Below are positions 8,622 to 16,925 of a stretch of 64,000 nucleotides of DNA, piece after piece. Source of the DNA: Saccharopolyspora dendranthemae (GTDB lineage: Bacteria; Actinomycetota; Actinomycetes; Mycobacteriales; Pseudonocardiaceae); assembly GCF_007829955.1 (NCBI RefSeq), contig NZ_VIWX01000004.1, forward strand, positions 62,001 to 126,000, read 5' to 3'. Each line of letters begins with the position of its first letter. Position 1 is the stretch's first letter. The position numbers were made by a program, and so were the translations under genes. The notes beneath the pieces were generated by a model. That model saw only the letters and a list, made by a program, of their open reading frames with translations. It did no database searches and had not been told where the DNA came from.

Positions 8622-8639
8622 CGTTCCATATACAGAACG
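8622..8639. promoter_or_regulatory. Operator overlapping the benE promoter
   Basis: CGTTCCATATACAGAACG is an inverted repeat with arms CGTTC/GAACG that encloses TATACA (8629-8634), a good -10 hexamer for the rightward transporter gene. A repressor bound here would block that promoter. The benE GTG lies 14 bases after the hexamer, so the leader is short and has no ribosome site. Confidence 0.5.
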
Positions 8640-8648
8640 GATGGGCTC

Positions 8649-9815
8649 GTGCAGTTGCGTCAGCGGTTACCCGCCGCTCCGGTGTCCACCTTGGCCGCCG
8701 GAGCCATCACCACCCTGGTCGGGGTGGTGAGCTCCGCCGCCATCGTCTTCGAAGCCGCGCGAACGCTGGGAGCCACGCCTGCCGAGATCTCCTCCTGGAT
8801 CCTCGCACTCGGCCTGGGCATCGGCGTCACCTCGATCGCGCTGTCGCTGCGGACCCGCGCGCCGATCGTGCTCGCCTGGTCGACGCCGGGCGCGGCGCTG
8901 CTCGCGGCGAGCGGGCACGGCCTGACCATGCCGGAGGCGATCGGCGCGTTCCTGCTGGCCGCACTGCTGTCACTGCTGGTGGGCGTGACCGGGCTGTTCG
9001 AGCGGGCGGTGAACCTGATCCCGCCCGCGATCGCCGCAGCACTGCTCGGCGGCGTGCTGCTGCGATTCGGCATCGACCTGTTCACCACGATGCGGGAGGA
9101 GTTCGCGCTGGTCGCGGCGATGCTGGCGGGCTACCTGCTGGGCAAGCGCTTCCTGACCCGGTACGCGGTGCTGATCAGCCTGATCATCGGCCTGGCCGGG
9201 ACCGCCTTCGCAGGCACCCTGCGGGCCGGCGACATCGACCTGGCCGCGGCGACGCCCGCGTGGACGTGGCCGGACTTCTCGGTGCACTCGGTGGTGGGCA
9301 TCGCGATCCCGCTGTTCGTGATCACCACGACCTCGCAGAACCTGCCCGGCGTCGTGACGTTGCGCGCGCACGGCTACACCACGCCGATCTCACCGGTGCT
9401 GTCCTGGACCGGTGCGGTGAACGTGCTGCTGGCTCCGCTGGGCTGCTTCGGCATCAACCTCGCGGCCATCACGGCGGCGCTGGCGATGGGACCCGAAGCC
9501 CACGAGGAACCCGCCCAGCGCTACAAGGCGGCGATCACCTCGGGTGCGCTGTACCTCGTCATCGGGATCTTCGGCGCGACGCTGGCGAGCCTGATCGCGG
9601 CGTTCCCGGGGGTGTTGATCGCCGCTCTCGCCGGGATCGGCCTGCTCGACACGATCGGCGGCACGCTGGCCAAGGCCACCTCCGACGCCGGCAGCCGGAC
9701 CGGTGCGCTGATCGCCTTCCTGGTCACCGCGTCCGGAATCACGGCGTTCGGGATCGCCTCGGTCTTCTGGGGCCTGGTCGCCGGGATCGCCGCGCACCTG
9801 ATCACGCGCGAGTGA
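8649..9815 (+). CDS. benE: BenE-family (benzoate/H+ symporter-like) transporter
   Basis: 388-residue, very hydrophobic protein with about 11-12 predicted helices. The N-terminal pattern (AGAITTLVGVVSSAAIVFEA, ILALGLGIGVTSIALS) and the motif TTTSQNLPGVVTLRAHGY are those of the BenE family of aromatic-acid/proton symporters. No benzoate catabolic genes are in the window, so the true substrate is open. The GTG start has no Shine-Dalgarno sequence and lies close behind a -10-like TATACA, so translation is probably from a very short leader. Control is most likely by the divergent XRE-cupin protein. Confidence 0.8.
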   Translation: MQLRQRLPAAPVSTLAAGAITTLVGVVSSAAIVFEAARTLGATPAEISSWILALGLGIGVTSIALSLRTRAPIVLAWSTPGAALLAASGHGLTMPEAIGAFLLAALLSLLVGVTGLFERAVNLIPPAIAAALLGGVLLRFGIDLFTTMREEFALVAAMLAGYLLGKRFLTRYAVLISLIIGLAGTAFAGTLRAGDIDLAAATPAWTWPDFSVHSVVGIAIPLFVITTTSQNLPGVVTLRAHGYTTPISPVLSWTGAVNVLLAPLGCFGINLAAITAALAMGPEAHEEPAQRYKAAITSGALYLVIGIFGATLASLIAAFPGVLIAALAGIGLLDTIGGTLAKATSDAGSRTGALIAFLVTASGITAFGIASVFWGLVAGIAAHLITRE

Positions 9816-9858
9816 GCGGCGGGGACGCGATGCGCCCCCGCCGCGGAAAGCTCCTGCG

Positions 9859-10494
9859 TCAGCCGATGGTCGTGGTGGTCAGCGTGGGGTTGGGGTTCGG
9901 GAAGCACGCCGACGGGACGTCGACGTCACCGATGATCGAGGACACGACCGCCGTGAAGGTCAGCCCCGGGTCTTCGTAGCTGGTCCCCGCCAGCTTGGTC
10001 TCGATCGTGCCGGCCTCGCCCGCGGTGAGGTGCACGGTGATGGTGGGCAGCTCGAACTCGCTGCCACCGGCGATCGGGCCGTCGAGGTGCACCGTGGCGA
10101 CGCCGTTCTCGACGTTGATGGTCGGCGGGTTCGGGCCCAGGTTGGAGCCACCGGCCAGGTCGGCCGAGACGTAGGTGGAGTTCGCCGGGATCGGGAGCCT
10201 CAGGTCGAAACCGCCGACCTCCTTGACGGTGTTGCCGTTGACCTCGCCCGGGATGGTGTTCACGGCCGGGTCGACGACGACGTCGAAAGCCGCTCCGGGA
10301 GCGACGGTCTCGGGAGCTGAGACATCGGTGCTCTGCGCCAGGGTGAACTGCTGAGCACCCGTCGGCGCATCACCTTGGCAGTCGAAGTTGATGTCGAAGG
10401 GAGCAGCCATGGCCTGCGGAGTCATGGTGAGGGCTGCGGTTGCGGCGAAGGCGGCCGCGATGGCGGCGCGCTTTCCACTGAGGACGGACTTCAT
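9859..10494 (-). CDS. Secreted protein of unknown function
   Basis: 211 residues. Residues 1-30 form a signal peptide (KRAAIAAAFAATAALTM, cleavage after QAMA-A). The mature part is rich in Thr, Val, Pro and Gly, looks all-beta (Ig-like), and has one Cys near each end (FDCQ and SACFP) that could form a disulfide. I recognise only a general likeness to small secreted actinobacterial beta proteins. GGAGAGG precedes the ATG. The TTGACC-17-TAGGTT promoter upstream implies expression under the main sigma factor. It is monocistronic and convergent with benE. Confidence 0.7.
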   Translation of the reverse strand: MKSVLSGKRAAIAAAFAATAALTMTPQAMAAPFDINFDCQGDAPTGAQQFTLAQSTDVSAPETVAPGAAFDVVVDPAVNTIPGEVNGNTVKEVGGFDLRLPIPANSTYVSADLAGGSNLGPNPPTINVENGVATVHLDGPIAGGSEFELPTITVHLTAGEAGTIETKLAGTSYEDPGLTFTAVVSSIIGDVDVPSACFPNPNPTLTTTTIG

Positions 10495-10552
10495 TGGCCT
10501 CTCCTGCACACTCGGTGGAGTTCGAAAGGTGCTGTCCGCGCGGTGAATTCGT

Positions 10553-10581
10553 AACCTACCGACGAGTAGAAATCTGGTCAA
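10553..10581 (-). promoter_or_regulatory. Sigma-A-type promoter of the secreted-protein gene
   Basis: Read leftwards, TTGACC (10581-10576) and TAGGTT (10558-10553) are spaced exactly 17 bases and give a start near 10546, about 50 bases before the ATG. The rest of the 344-base gap (10582-10811) shows nothing I can assign. Confidence 0.6.
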
Positions 10582-10811
10582 CGAGGGTGATTTTGCCGGA
10601 GTTACCACCTTTGACGCAGCGTGAGCGGATCGCGCGGGAGGCGCGTGCGCAACCGCCGACCCGATGAACACCGGCCACCCGGGTGGACCCGCGACCCGGA
10701 CGGGAACCGTGCGTACGCAGACGCGGTGTGATCGCCTGCTCCATCCGTGCTCGCGCACATCACCCCTCAGCGCAGGCACGACGGAGTCCGCGAACTGGGG
10801 CTAGCGCGACA

Positions 10812-10827
10812 TACCGTCTAGTCGGTA
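10812..10827. promoter_or_regulatory. TetR-type operator of the HAD-APH-ACAD operon
   Basis: TACCGTCTAGTCGGTA is a 16-bp near-perfect palindrome (one asymmetric pair). It overlaps the presumed -10 (TACGGT, 10826-10831), seven bases before the ATG of the first gene. A nearly identical site lies at 23119-23134 before the acyl-CoA ligase gene. The shared core is ACCG-N6-CGGT. Confidence 0.7.
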
Positions 10828-10838
10828 CGGTCCTGTTC

Positions 10839-11522
10839 ATGGGTTCCAGTGCTGCCAGCCCGGCCGTGCGCGCGGTCGTCTTCGACTACGGAGGCGTGCT
10901 GACCACACCCACGCGCGACTCGATCAACGCCTGGCTGACCGAAGAGCGGATCCGGCCGGAGCTGTTCTCCGCCGCGCTCAAGCAGTGGCTCTCCCGCGAT
11001 GCGCCCGCCGGCACGCCCGTGCACCTGCTGGAAACCGGCGAACTCGACGCGGACGGCTTCAACGAAGCGATGGCCGCCCGGCTGCGCACCCTCGACGATC
11101 AGCCCGTGGCACCCGATGACCTGCTCGGACGACTCTTCGCGCGGATGCGTCCCGAACCGGCCATGCTGACCCTCGTGCGCGACCTGCGGGAACGCGGGAT
11201 CCGCACCGCACTGCTGTCCAACAGCTGGGGAAACATCGACGCCTACCCGTGGGAGCAGCTGACGGGACTCTTCGAATCCACCGTCCTGTCCGGCCGGGTG
11301 GGGCTTCGCAAGCCCGACCCGCGCATCTACCGGATGAGCCTGGACGAGCTCGGCCTGCCCGCCGAGCAGACAGCCTTCGTCGACGACGGCGCCCCCAACG
11401 TCGACTCCGCCCGCCACCTGGGCATGCACGCCGTGCTGCACACCGGCCCGGCGGAGACCCGAACCCGGCTGGCCGCGCTGCTGCCCGCCGGATCCGCACC
11501 ACTGGACGAGGAGATCAGGTGA
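10839..11522 (+). CDS. HAD-superfamily hydrolase, ACAD10 N-terminal-like
   Basis: 227-residue cytoplasmic phosphatase-fold protein. Motif I is FDYGGVLTTP with its first Asp as nucleophile; motif II Ser is in TALLSNSWG; motif III Lys is in GLRKPDPRIY; motif IV is FVDDGAPN. It heads a seven-gene operon and overlaps the APH gene by GTGA. HAD, APH and acyl-CoA dehydrogenase follow each other here just as the three domains do in the ACAD10 protein, so it may dephosphorylate or proofread a phosphorylated acyl intermediate. The ATG has no ribosome site and lies seven bases after a -10-like TACGGT, suggesting leaderless translation. Confidence 0.8.
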   Translation: MGSSAASPAVRAVVFDYGGVLTTPTRDSINAWLTEERIRPELFSAALKQWLSRDAPAGTPVHLLETGELDADGFNEAMAARLRTLDDQPVAPDDLLGRLFARMRPEPAMLTLVRDLRERGIRTALLSNSWGNIDAYPWEQLTGLFESTVLSGRVGLRKPDPRIYRMSLDELGLPAEQTAFVDDGAPNVDSARHLGMHAVLHTGPAETRTRLAALLPAGSAPLDEEIR

Positions 11523-12556
11523 ACGCACCAGAGCCCGACGAGCTGCCCGGCCTCGACCTGCACCGGCTGCGGGCGTACCTCGACGTCGAGACACCCGGCC
11601 TGGTGGCCGGCGAGCTCACCGGCGAGCTGGTGCAGGGCGGCCGCTCGAACCTGACCTACATCGTCAGCGACGGCACCGGGCAGTGGGTCGTGCGGCGCCC
11701 ACCGCTGGGCCACGTGCTGGCGACCGCGCACGACATGAGCCGCGAGCACCGGATGCTCACCGCCCTCGCCGGAACTCGCGTACCGGTACCGCGCACCGAC
11801 GTGCTGTGCCAGGACGACTCCGTTCTCGGCGCCCCGTTCTACGTGATGGAGTACGTGCCGGGCACCGTCTTCCGCGCCCCCGAGCAGACCGACCGACTGA
11901 GCACGCAGCAGCGCAGCGACCTGTCGTTCCAGCTCATGGACGTGCTCGCCGACCTGCACTCGATCGACCCGGCCTCGGTGGGCCTGGCCGAGTTCGGCCG
12001 TCCGGAGGGCTTCCTGGAACGCCAGGTCCGCCGGTGGACCAAGCAGCTCAAGGCCTCCCACAGCCGCGAGGTCGACGGCATCGACGAACTCTCCCAACGG
12101 CTCGCCGACCAGGTCCCGACCACCGGCCGGGTCGGCATCGTGCACGGCGACTACCGGCTCGACAACGTCATCGTCGGTGACGACCAGCAGATCAAGGCCG
12201 TGCTCGACTGGGAGATGGCCACCATCGGCGACCCGCTCACCGACCTCGGCCTGCTGGCGGTCTACTGGGAGGGCTTCAGCGGCCTGGAGAACAACCCGAT
12301 CGCCAAGGGAATCGGCCCGGAGTACGGATTCCCCAGCGCCGAACAGCTCTTCACCCGCTACGCCGAGCGCAGCGAGCTGGATCTGTCCGATGTGAACTGG
12401 TACCTGGCGTTCGGCTTCTTCAAGATCGCGGTGATCCTCGAAGGGATCCACTACCGCTTCATCCACGACCAGACCGTAGGCGAGGGCTTCGAGCACGTCG
12501 GCGGTCTGGTCGCTCCGCTCGTCGCGCAAGGCCTGGCGACCCTCAAGGAGGCATGA
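11519..12556 (+). CDS. APH-fold acyl-CoA/hydroxyacid kinase
   Basis: 345-residue aminoglycoside-phosphotransferase-fold kinase. The catalytic loop GIVHGDYRLDNVIVG (HGDxxxxN) and metal-binding VLDWEMATIGDP are intact, and the N-terminal lobe has GGRSNLTYIV and VVRRPP. It is the ACAD10/ACAD11 N-terminal type, also called FadE36-like in mycobacteria, not an antibiotic-resistance enzyme. Family members in the levulinate (lva) pathway phosphorylate the 4-hydroxyl of a 4-hydroxyacyl-CoA. The GTG at 11519 overlaps the HAD stop as GTGA. Translational coupling with both neighbours suggests one pathway. Confidence 0.8.
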   Translation: MNAPEPDELPGLDLHRLRAYLDVETPGLVAGELTGELVQGGRSNLTYIVSDGTGQWVVRRPPLGHVLATAHDMSREHRMLTALAGTRVPVPRTDVLCQDDSVLGAPFYVMEYVPGTVFRAPEQTDRLSTQQRSDLSFQLMDVLADLHSIDPASVGLAEFGRPEGFLERQVRRWTKQLKASHSREVDGIDELSQRLADQVPTTGRVGIVHGDYRLDNVIVGDDQQIKAVLDWEMATIGDPLTDLGLLAVYWEGFSGLENNPIAKGIGPEYGFPSAEQLFTRYAERSELDLSDVNWYLAFGFFKIAVILEGIHYRFIHDQTVGEGFEHVGGLVAPLVAQGLATLKEA

Positions 12557-12559
12557 GAG

Positions 12560-13774
12560 ATGGATTTCGCGTTCGACGCACGGACCGAGGAGCTGCGCGG
12601 TCAGCTGCTGGAGTTCATGGACTCGCACATCTACCCCGCCGAACCGGTGTTCGCCGAGCAGCTGGGCGAGGCCTCCGACCGCTGGGCCGCGCACCCGCCG
12701 GTCATGGAGGAGCTCAAGGCTGAAGCGCGAAAGCGCGGTCTGTGGAACCTCTTCCTGCCCGGCGAGCACGGCGCTGGGCTGACCAACCTGCAGTACGCCC
12801 CGCTCGCCGAGATCATGGGACGCTCCGGTCACCTGGCCCCGGAAGCCACCAACTGCGCGGCGCCGGACACCGGGAACATGGAGGTGCTCACGCAGTTCGG
12901 CACCGCGGCGCAGCAGAAGCAGTGGCTGCAGCCGCTCCTGGACGGTGAGATCCGGTCGGCGTTCTGCATGACCGAACCCGACGTCGCCTCCTCCGACGCG
13001 ACCAACATCGGCACCCGCATCACCCGCGACGGCGACCACTACGTCATCAACGGCCGGAAGTGGTTCTCCTCCGGAGCGATGAGCCCGCGGTGCAAGATCC
13101 TGATCGTGATGGGCAAGACCGACCCGGAGGCCGAGCGGCACCGCCAGCAGAGCCAGGTTCTCGTGCCCAAGGACACCCCGGGCGTCGAGATCCAGCGCAG
13201 CATGAACGTCTTCGGCTACGACGACGCCGACCACGGCGGTCACGCCGAGATCGTGTTCAACGATGTGCGGGTACCGGTGGAGAACGTCATCTCCGGTGAG
13301 GGTGAGGGATTCGCGATCGCCCAGGCGCGGCTCGGCCCCGGCCGCATCCACCACTGCATGCGCGCCATCGGCATGGCCGAGCGGGCGCTGGAGCTGATGT
13401 GCCAGCGCACCTCCGAGCGAGTCGCGTTCGGCAAGCCTCTGGCCGACCAGGGCGTGGTCCAGCACTGGATCGCCGAGTCCCGGGTGAAGATCGAGCTGTG
13501 CCGGCTGCTGGTGCTCAAGACCGCGTGGCTGATGGACACGGTCGGCAACCAGGGCGCGCACACCGAGATCCAGTCGATCAAGGTCGCGGTCCCGGAGATG
13601 ACCACCTGGGTCATCGACCGCGCCATCCAGGCGCACGGCGGAGGCGGCGTCTCGCAGGCGTTCCCCCTCGCCGCCCTCTACGCTCACGCACGCACCCTGC
13701 ACCTGGTCGACGGCCCCGACGAGGTCCACCGCCGCTCCCTGGCGCGCCGGGAACTGCGCAAGTACAAGAAGTAA
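12560..13774 (+). CDS. Acyl-CoA dehydrogenase, ACAD10/11-type
   Basis: 404-residue flavoprotein with the complete acyl-CoA dehydrogenase fold: FCMTEPDVASSDATN in the FAD/substrate region, WFSSGA, and the C-terminal helical domain. Near the C-terminus it reads LHLVDGPDEVH where most family members have YEGTSEI, a hallmark of the ACAD10/ACAD11/LvaC group. That group acts on phosphorylated 4-hydroxyacyl-CoA rather than doing ordinary dehydrogenation. AAGGAGG precedes the ATG, three bases after the kinase stop. Substrate is inferred from family and synteny. Confidence 0.85.
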   Translation: MDFAFDARTEELRGQLLEFMDSHIYPAEPVFAEQLGEASDRWAAHPPVMEELKAEARKRGLWNLFLPGEHGAGLTNLQYAPLAEIMGRSGHLAPEATNCAAPDTGNMEVLTQFGTAAQQKQWLQPLLDGEIRSAFCMTEPDVASSDATNIGTRITRDGDHYVINGRKWFSSGAMSPRCKILIVMGKTDPEAERHRQQSQVLVPKDTPGVEIQRSMNVFGYDDADHGGHAEIVFNDVRVPVENVISGEGEGFAIAQARLGPGRIHHCMRAIGMAERALELMCQRTSERVAFGKPLADQGVVQHWIAESRVKIELCRLLVLKTAWLMDTVGNQGAHTEIQSIKVAVPEMTTWVIDRAIQAHGGGGVSQAFPLAALYAHARTLHLVDGPDEVHRRSLARRELRKYKK

Positions 13775-13891
13775 CCCACCACCCCTCTCCCCCGTTACCC
13801 CAACGAACCCCGGCCCCGCGGCACCCGGATTTCCGGAGAGCCCCGCACCGGCCGGGCAACGTGAACCGCACAGAGCAACGAGGAGTTGTCC

Positions 13892-14647
13892 ATGGTTGAG
13901 AGTCGTGTCGCGATCGTCACCGGTGCCGCTCGCGGGATCGGTGCCGCCACCGCGAAGAGGCTTGCCGAGGACGGGTTCGCCGTCGGCGTCATCGACCTCG
14001 ACGAGAACCAGTGCGCCGACACCGTTTCGGCGATCGAGTCCGGCGGTGGCAAGGCGCTGGCAGTGGGCTGCGACGTCGCCGACGCCGAGAAGGTGCAGAC
14101 CGCCGTCGACCGGATCGCCTCCGAGCTGGGCTCGCCGACGGTGCTGGTGAACAACGCCGGCGTGCTGCGCGACAACATGCTGTTCAAGATGTCCGAGGAC
14201 GACTGGGACATCGTGATGAACGTGCACCTGCGAGGCTCGTTCCTGATGGCCCGAGCGGTGCAGAAGCACATGGTCGAGGCCAAGTGGGGCCGGATCGTGA
14301 ACCTCTCGTCGACCTCGGCGCTGGGCAACCGCGGTCAGGCCAACTACTCCACCGCCAAGGCCGGCCTGCAGGGCCTGACCAAGACGCTGGCCATCGAGCT
14401 GGGCAAGTTCGGCATCACCGCGAACGCGATCGCACCGGGCTTCATCGCCACCGACATGACCAAGGCGACCGCCGAGCGCGTCGGGGTCTCCTTCGAGGAC
14501 TTCACCACCGCCGCGATCTCGCAGATCCCGGTCGCGCGCGCGGGCAAGCCGGAGGACATCGCCAACACGGTGTCCTTCTTCGCCGACGAGCGCTCGGGCT
14601 TCGTCTCCGGCCAGGTCATCTACGTCGCCGGCGGACCGAAGGCGTGA
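13892..14647 (+). CDS. FabG-like short-chain dehydrogenase
   Basis: 251-residue classical SDR: TGAARGIG cofactor motif near residue 10, NNAG at about 85, catalytic Ser in NLSSTSA, and the YSTAK Tyr-x3-Lys pair. It probably interconverts 3-hydroxyacyl- and 3-oxoacyl-CoA within the operon's oxidation scheme. GAGGAG lies seven bases before the ATG at 13892. It is separated from the upstream dehydrogenase by a 117-base gap with no obvious terminator and overlaps the next gene by GTGA, so it is most likely in the same transcript. Confidence 0.8.
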   Translation: MVESRVAIVTGAARGIGAATAKRLAEDGFAVGVIDLDENQCADTVSAIESGGGKALAVGCDVADAEKVQTAVDRIASELGSPTVLVNNAGVLRDNMLFKMSEDDWDIVMNVHLRGSFLMARAVQKHMVEAKWGRIVNLSSTSALGNRGQANYSTAKAGLQGLTKTLAIELGKFGITANAIAPGFIATDMTKATAERVGVSFEDFTTAAISQIPVARAGKPEDIANTVSFFADERSGFVSGQVIYVAGGPKA

Positions 14648-15831
14648 GCGACGTGGACGCCACCGAACTGCGCGGCCGGGTCCAGGAGTTCCTGGCCGCG
14701 CACTCCCCGGAGACCACGGACCGGCTGGAGTTCCTGCGGGCCCGGTTCGACGCCGGGCTGGCCTGGGTGCACTTTCCGGCGGGCCTGGGCGGTCTGGGCG
14801 CGGCCCGCGAGTTGCAGGCCGACGTCGACGCCGCGTTCGCCGAGGCGGGAGCGCCGGACAACTCCCCGCACATGAACGTCATCGGGCTGGGCATGGCCGC
14901 CCCGACGATCCTGAAGTTCGGCAACGCCGAGCAGCACGCGCGCTACCTGCGTCCGCTGTGGACCGGCGAGGAGATCTGGTGCCAGCTGTTCAGCGAGCCG
15001 GGCGCGGGCTCGGACCTCGCGGCGCTGTCGACCAAGGCCGTTCGCGACGGCGATGACTGGGTCGTCGACGGCCAGAAGGTGTGGACGTCGCTGGCGCACG
15101 AGGCGCGCTGGGCGATCCTGGTGACCCGGTCCGACCCCGACCAGCCCAAGCACAAGGGCCTGACCTACTTCATCTGCGACATGACCGCGCCGGGCGTGGA
15201 AGTCCGCCCGCTGCGGCAGATCACCGGCGAGGCCGAGTTCAACGAGGTCTTCCTCTCCGGCGTGCGCATCCCCGACTCGCAGCGGCTCGGCGACGTCGGC
15301 CAGGGCTGGTCGGTGGCGCTGGGCACGCTGATGAACGAGCGCGTCGCCATCGGCGGTCGCACGCCACCCCGCGAGAGCGGCCTGATCGGCGCGGCCGCCG
15401 AGCAGTGGCGGGAGCACCCCGAGAAGCGCACGCCCGGTCTGCACGACCGACTGCTGGAGCTGTGGGTGGAGGCCGAGGCCATGCGGCTCGCCAGCATCCG
15501 GCTCCGCCAGCAGATGGCCGTCGGAGAGCCGGGACCGGAAGGTTCGGCGATCAAGTCGGCCTTCGCCGAGCTCAACCAGCGGCTCACCGGCTACCAGCTG
15601 GAGCTGCTGGGCGAGGAGGGCCTGGAGTACGACGACTGGACGTTCCGCCAGCCCGAGTTCGCCGACTTCACCAAGCGCGGGCCCGGTTTCCGCTACCTGC
15701 GCGCGAAGGGCAACACGATCGAGGGCGGCACGTCCGAGATCCTGCGCAACGTCATCGCAGAGCGGGTCCTGGGCTTGCCGCCGGAGATCCGCACCGACAA
15801 GGACAAGCCGTGGAAGGAGCTGCCGCGATGA
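14644..15831 (+). CDS. Acyl-CoA dehydrogenase, catalytic subunit of a pair
   Basis: 395-residue acyl-CoA dehydrogenase with FSEPGAGSDLAAL, KVWTSLAHEA and the C-terminal IEGGTSEILRN, whose Glu is the usual catalytic base region. The next gene is a shorter dehydrogenase that lacks this motif. Adjacent unequal pairs of this kind form alpha2beta2 enzymes in actinobacterial steroid side-chain and branched acyl-CoA oxidation (FadE28-FadE29 type). The GTG at 14644 overlaps the SDR stop by GTGA. Substrate is not visible from sequence. Confidence 0.8.
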   Translation: MSDVDATELRGRVQEFLAAHSPETTDRLEFLRARFDAGLAWVHFPAGLGGLGAARELQADVDAAFAEAGAPDNSPHMNVIGLGMAAPTILKFGNAEQHARYLRPLWTGEEIWCQLFSEPGAGSDLAALSTKAVRDGDDWVVDGQKVWTSLAHEARWAILVTRSDPDQPKHKGLTYFICDMTAPGVEVRPLRQITGEAEFNEVFLSGVRIPDSQRLGDVGQGWSVALGTLMNERVAIGGRTPPRESGLIGAAAEQWREHPEKRTPGLHDRLLELWVEAEAMRLASIRLRQQMAVGEPGPEGSAIKSAFAELNQRLTGYQLELLGEEGLEYDDWTFRQPEFADFTKRGPGFRYLRAKGNTIEGGTSEILRNVIAERVLGLPPEIRTDKDKPWKELPR

Positions 15832-16925
15832 CGGATCTGCTCTACACCGAGGTCGAGGAGGACCTGCGCTCCGGAGTGCGCCGGGTGCTGCGAGACCGCT
15901 GCGACTGGACGGCTGTCCTGGCCCGCGTCGAGAGCGACGAGCCGTACGACCTGGCCCTGTGGCGGTCGCTGGCCGGTGAGATGGGCCTGGCGGGACTGCT
16001 GGTGCCCGAGGAGCTCGGCGGCGCCGGTGCCACGGCCCGGGAGCTGTCCGTGGTGGCCGAGGAGATCGGCCGCGCGGTCGCGCCCGTCCCCTTCCTCGGC
16101 GCGGTGCTGGCCACCACGACGCTGGTGGGCTGCGCGGAGCAGGACGTGCTGCCGCAGCTGGTGGACGGTTCGAAGGTGGGCACGGTCGCGGTCGGCCTGA
16201 CCACCCTGCCGCACGCACCGTTCCCGCAGTCGGTGAAGGCCACCGACTCGACGCTGACCGGCACGGTGTCGGCCGTGGTCGACCTCGAGGTGGCCGACCA
16301 CGTCGTGGTCCCGGCAGTCGACGCCGACGGTTCGGCGCTGTACCTGGTGGACACCTCGGCCGCGACGAGCACGCCGACCACGCCGCTGGACCTGACCCGC
16401 CGCTTCGGGACGCTCGTCCTGGACGGCACCGCGGGCGTGCGCATCGCCTCCGGCACCGACGCGGAGCGGATCCTGCGCCAGGCGCTGGTCACGGCGGCGG
16501 GAACGCTGGCGGCCGAGCAGGTCGGCCTCGCGCAGCACTGCCTGGACGCCACCGTCGAGTACGGCAAGACCCGCTACCAGTTCGGCAGGCAGATCGGGTC
16601 GTTCCAGGCCGTGAAGCACCGGCTCGCCGACCTGTGGACCCAGATCAGCATGGCACGCGCGGTGTCCCGCAACGCCTCCGATGCCCTGGCCTCAGGCACC
16701 GAGACCGAACTGGCGGTGGCGATGGCCCAGGCCTACGTCTCGGACCTGGTGGTCCGCGCCGCCGAGGAGCACCTGCAGCTGCACGGTGGCATCGGCATGA
16801 CCTGGGAGCACCCCGCGCACCTGTACCTGGGCCGCGCCAAGAGCTCCCAGCTCACGTTCGGCATCGCCGAAGCGCACCGCGCCCGGATCGCCGAACTCGT
16901 CGACCTTCCCGGAGGAAGCGCATGA
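15828..16925 (+). CDS. Acyl-CoA dehydrogenase, partner subunit
   Basis: 365-residue acyl-CoA dehydrogenase homologue with a normal N-terminal helical domain (MGLAGLLVPEELGGAGAT) and the C-terminal arginine segment YGKTRYQFGRQIGSFQAVKH. The catalytic base motif is replaced by YLGRAKSSQLTFG. It is therefore probably the FAD-contributing, non-catalytic half of a heterotetramer with the preceding gene. The ATG overlaps the upstream stop by ATGA, with AAGGAG nine bases upstream. It overlaps the MaoC gene by ATGA downstream. Confidence 0.8.
   Translation: MTDLLYTEVEEDLRSGVRRVLRDRCDWTAVLARVESDEPYDLALWRSLAGEMGLAGLLVPEELGGAGATARELSVVAEEIGRAVAPVPFLGAVLATTTLVGCAEQDVLPQLVDGSKVGTVAVGLTTLPHAPFPQSVKATDSTLTGTVSAVVDLEVADHVVVPAVDADGSALYLVDTSAATSTPTTPLDLTRRFGTLVLDGTAGVRIASGTDAERILRQALVTAAGTLAAEQVGLAQHCLDATVEYGKTRYQFGRQIGSFQAVKHRLADLWTQISMARAVSRNASDALASGTETELAVAMAQAYVSDLVVRAAEEHLQLHGGIGMTWEHPAHLYLGRAKSSQLTFGIAEAHRARIAELVDLPGGSA

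Noticed and set aside
11519..12556. Aminoglycoside resistance kinase
   Set aside because: The fold is shared, but the operon context and the ACAD10-like sequence indicate an acyl substrate.
11327..14269. A 980-codon minus-strand open frame
   Set aside because: It is the complement of the APH and acyl-CoA dehydrogenase genes, with no recognisable domain or ribosome site.
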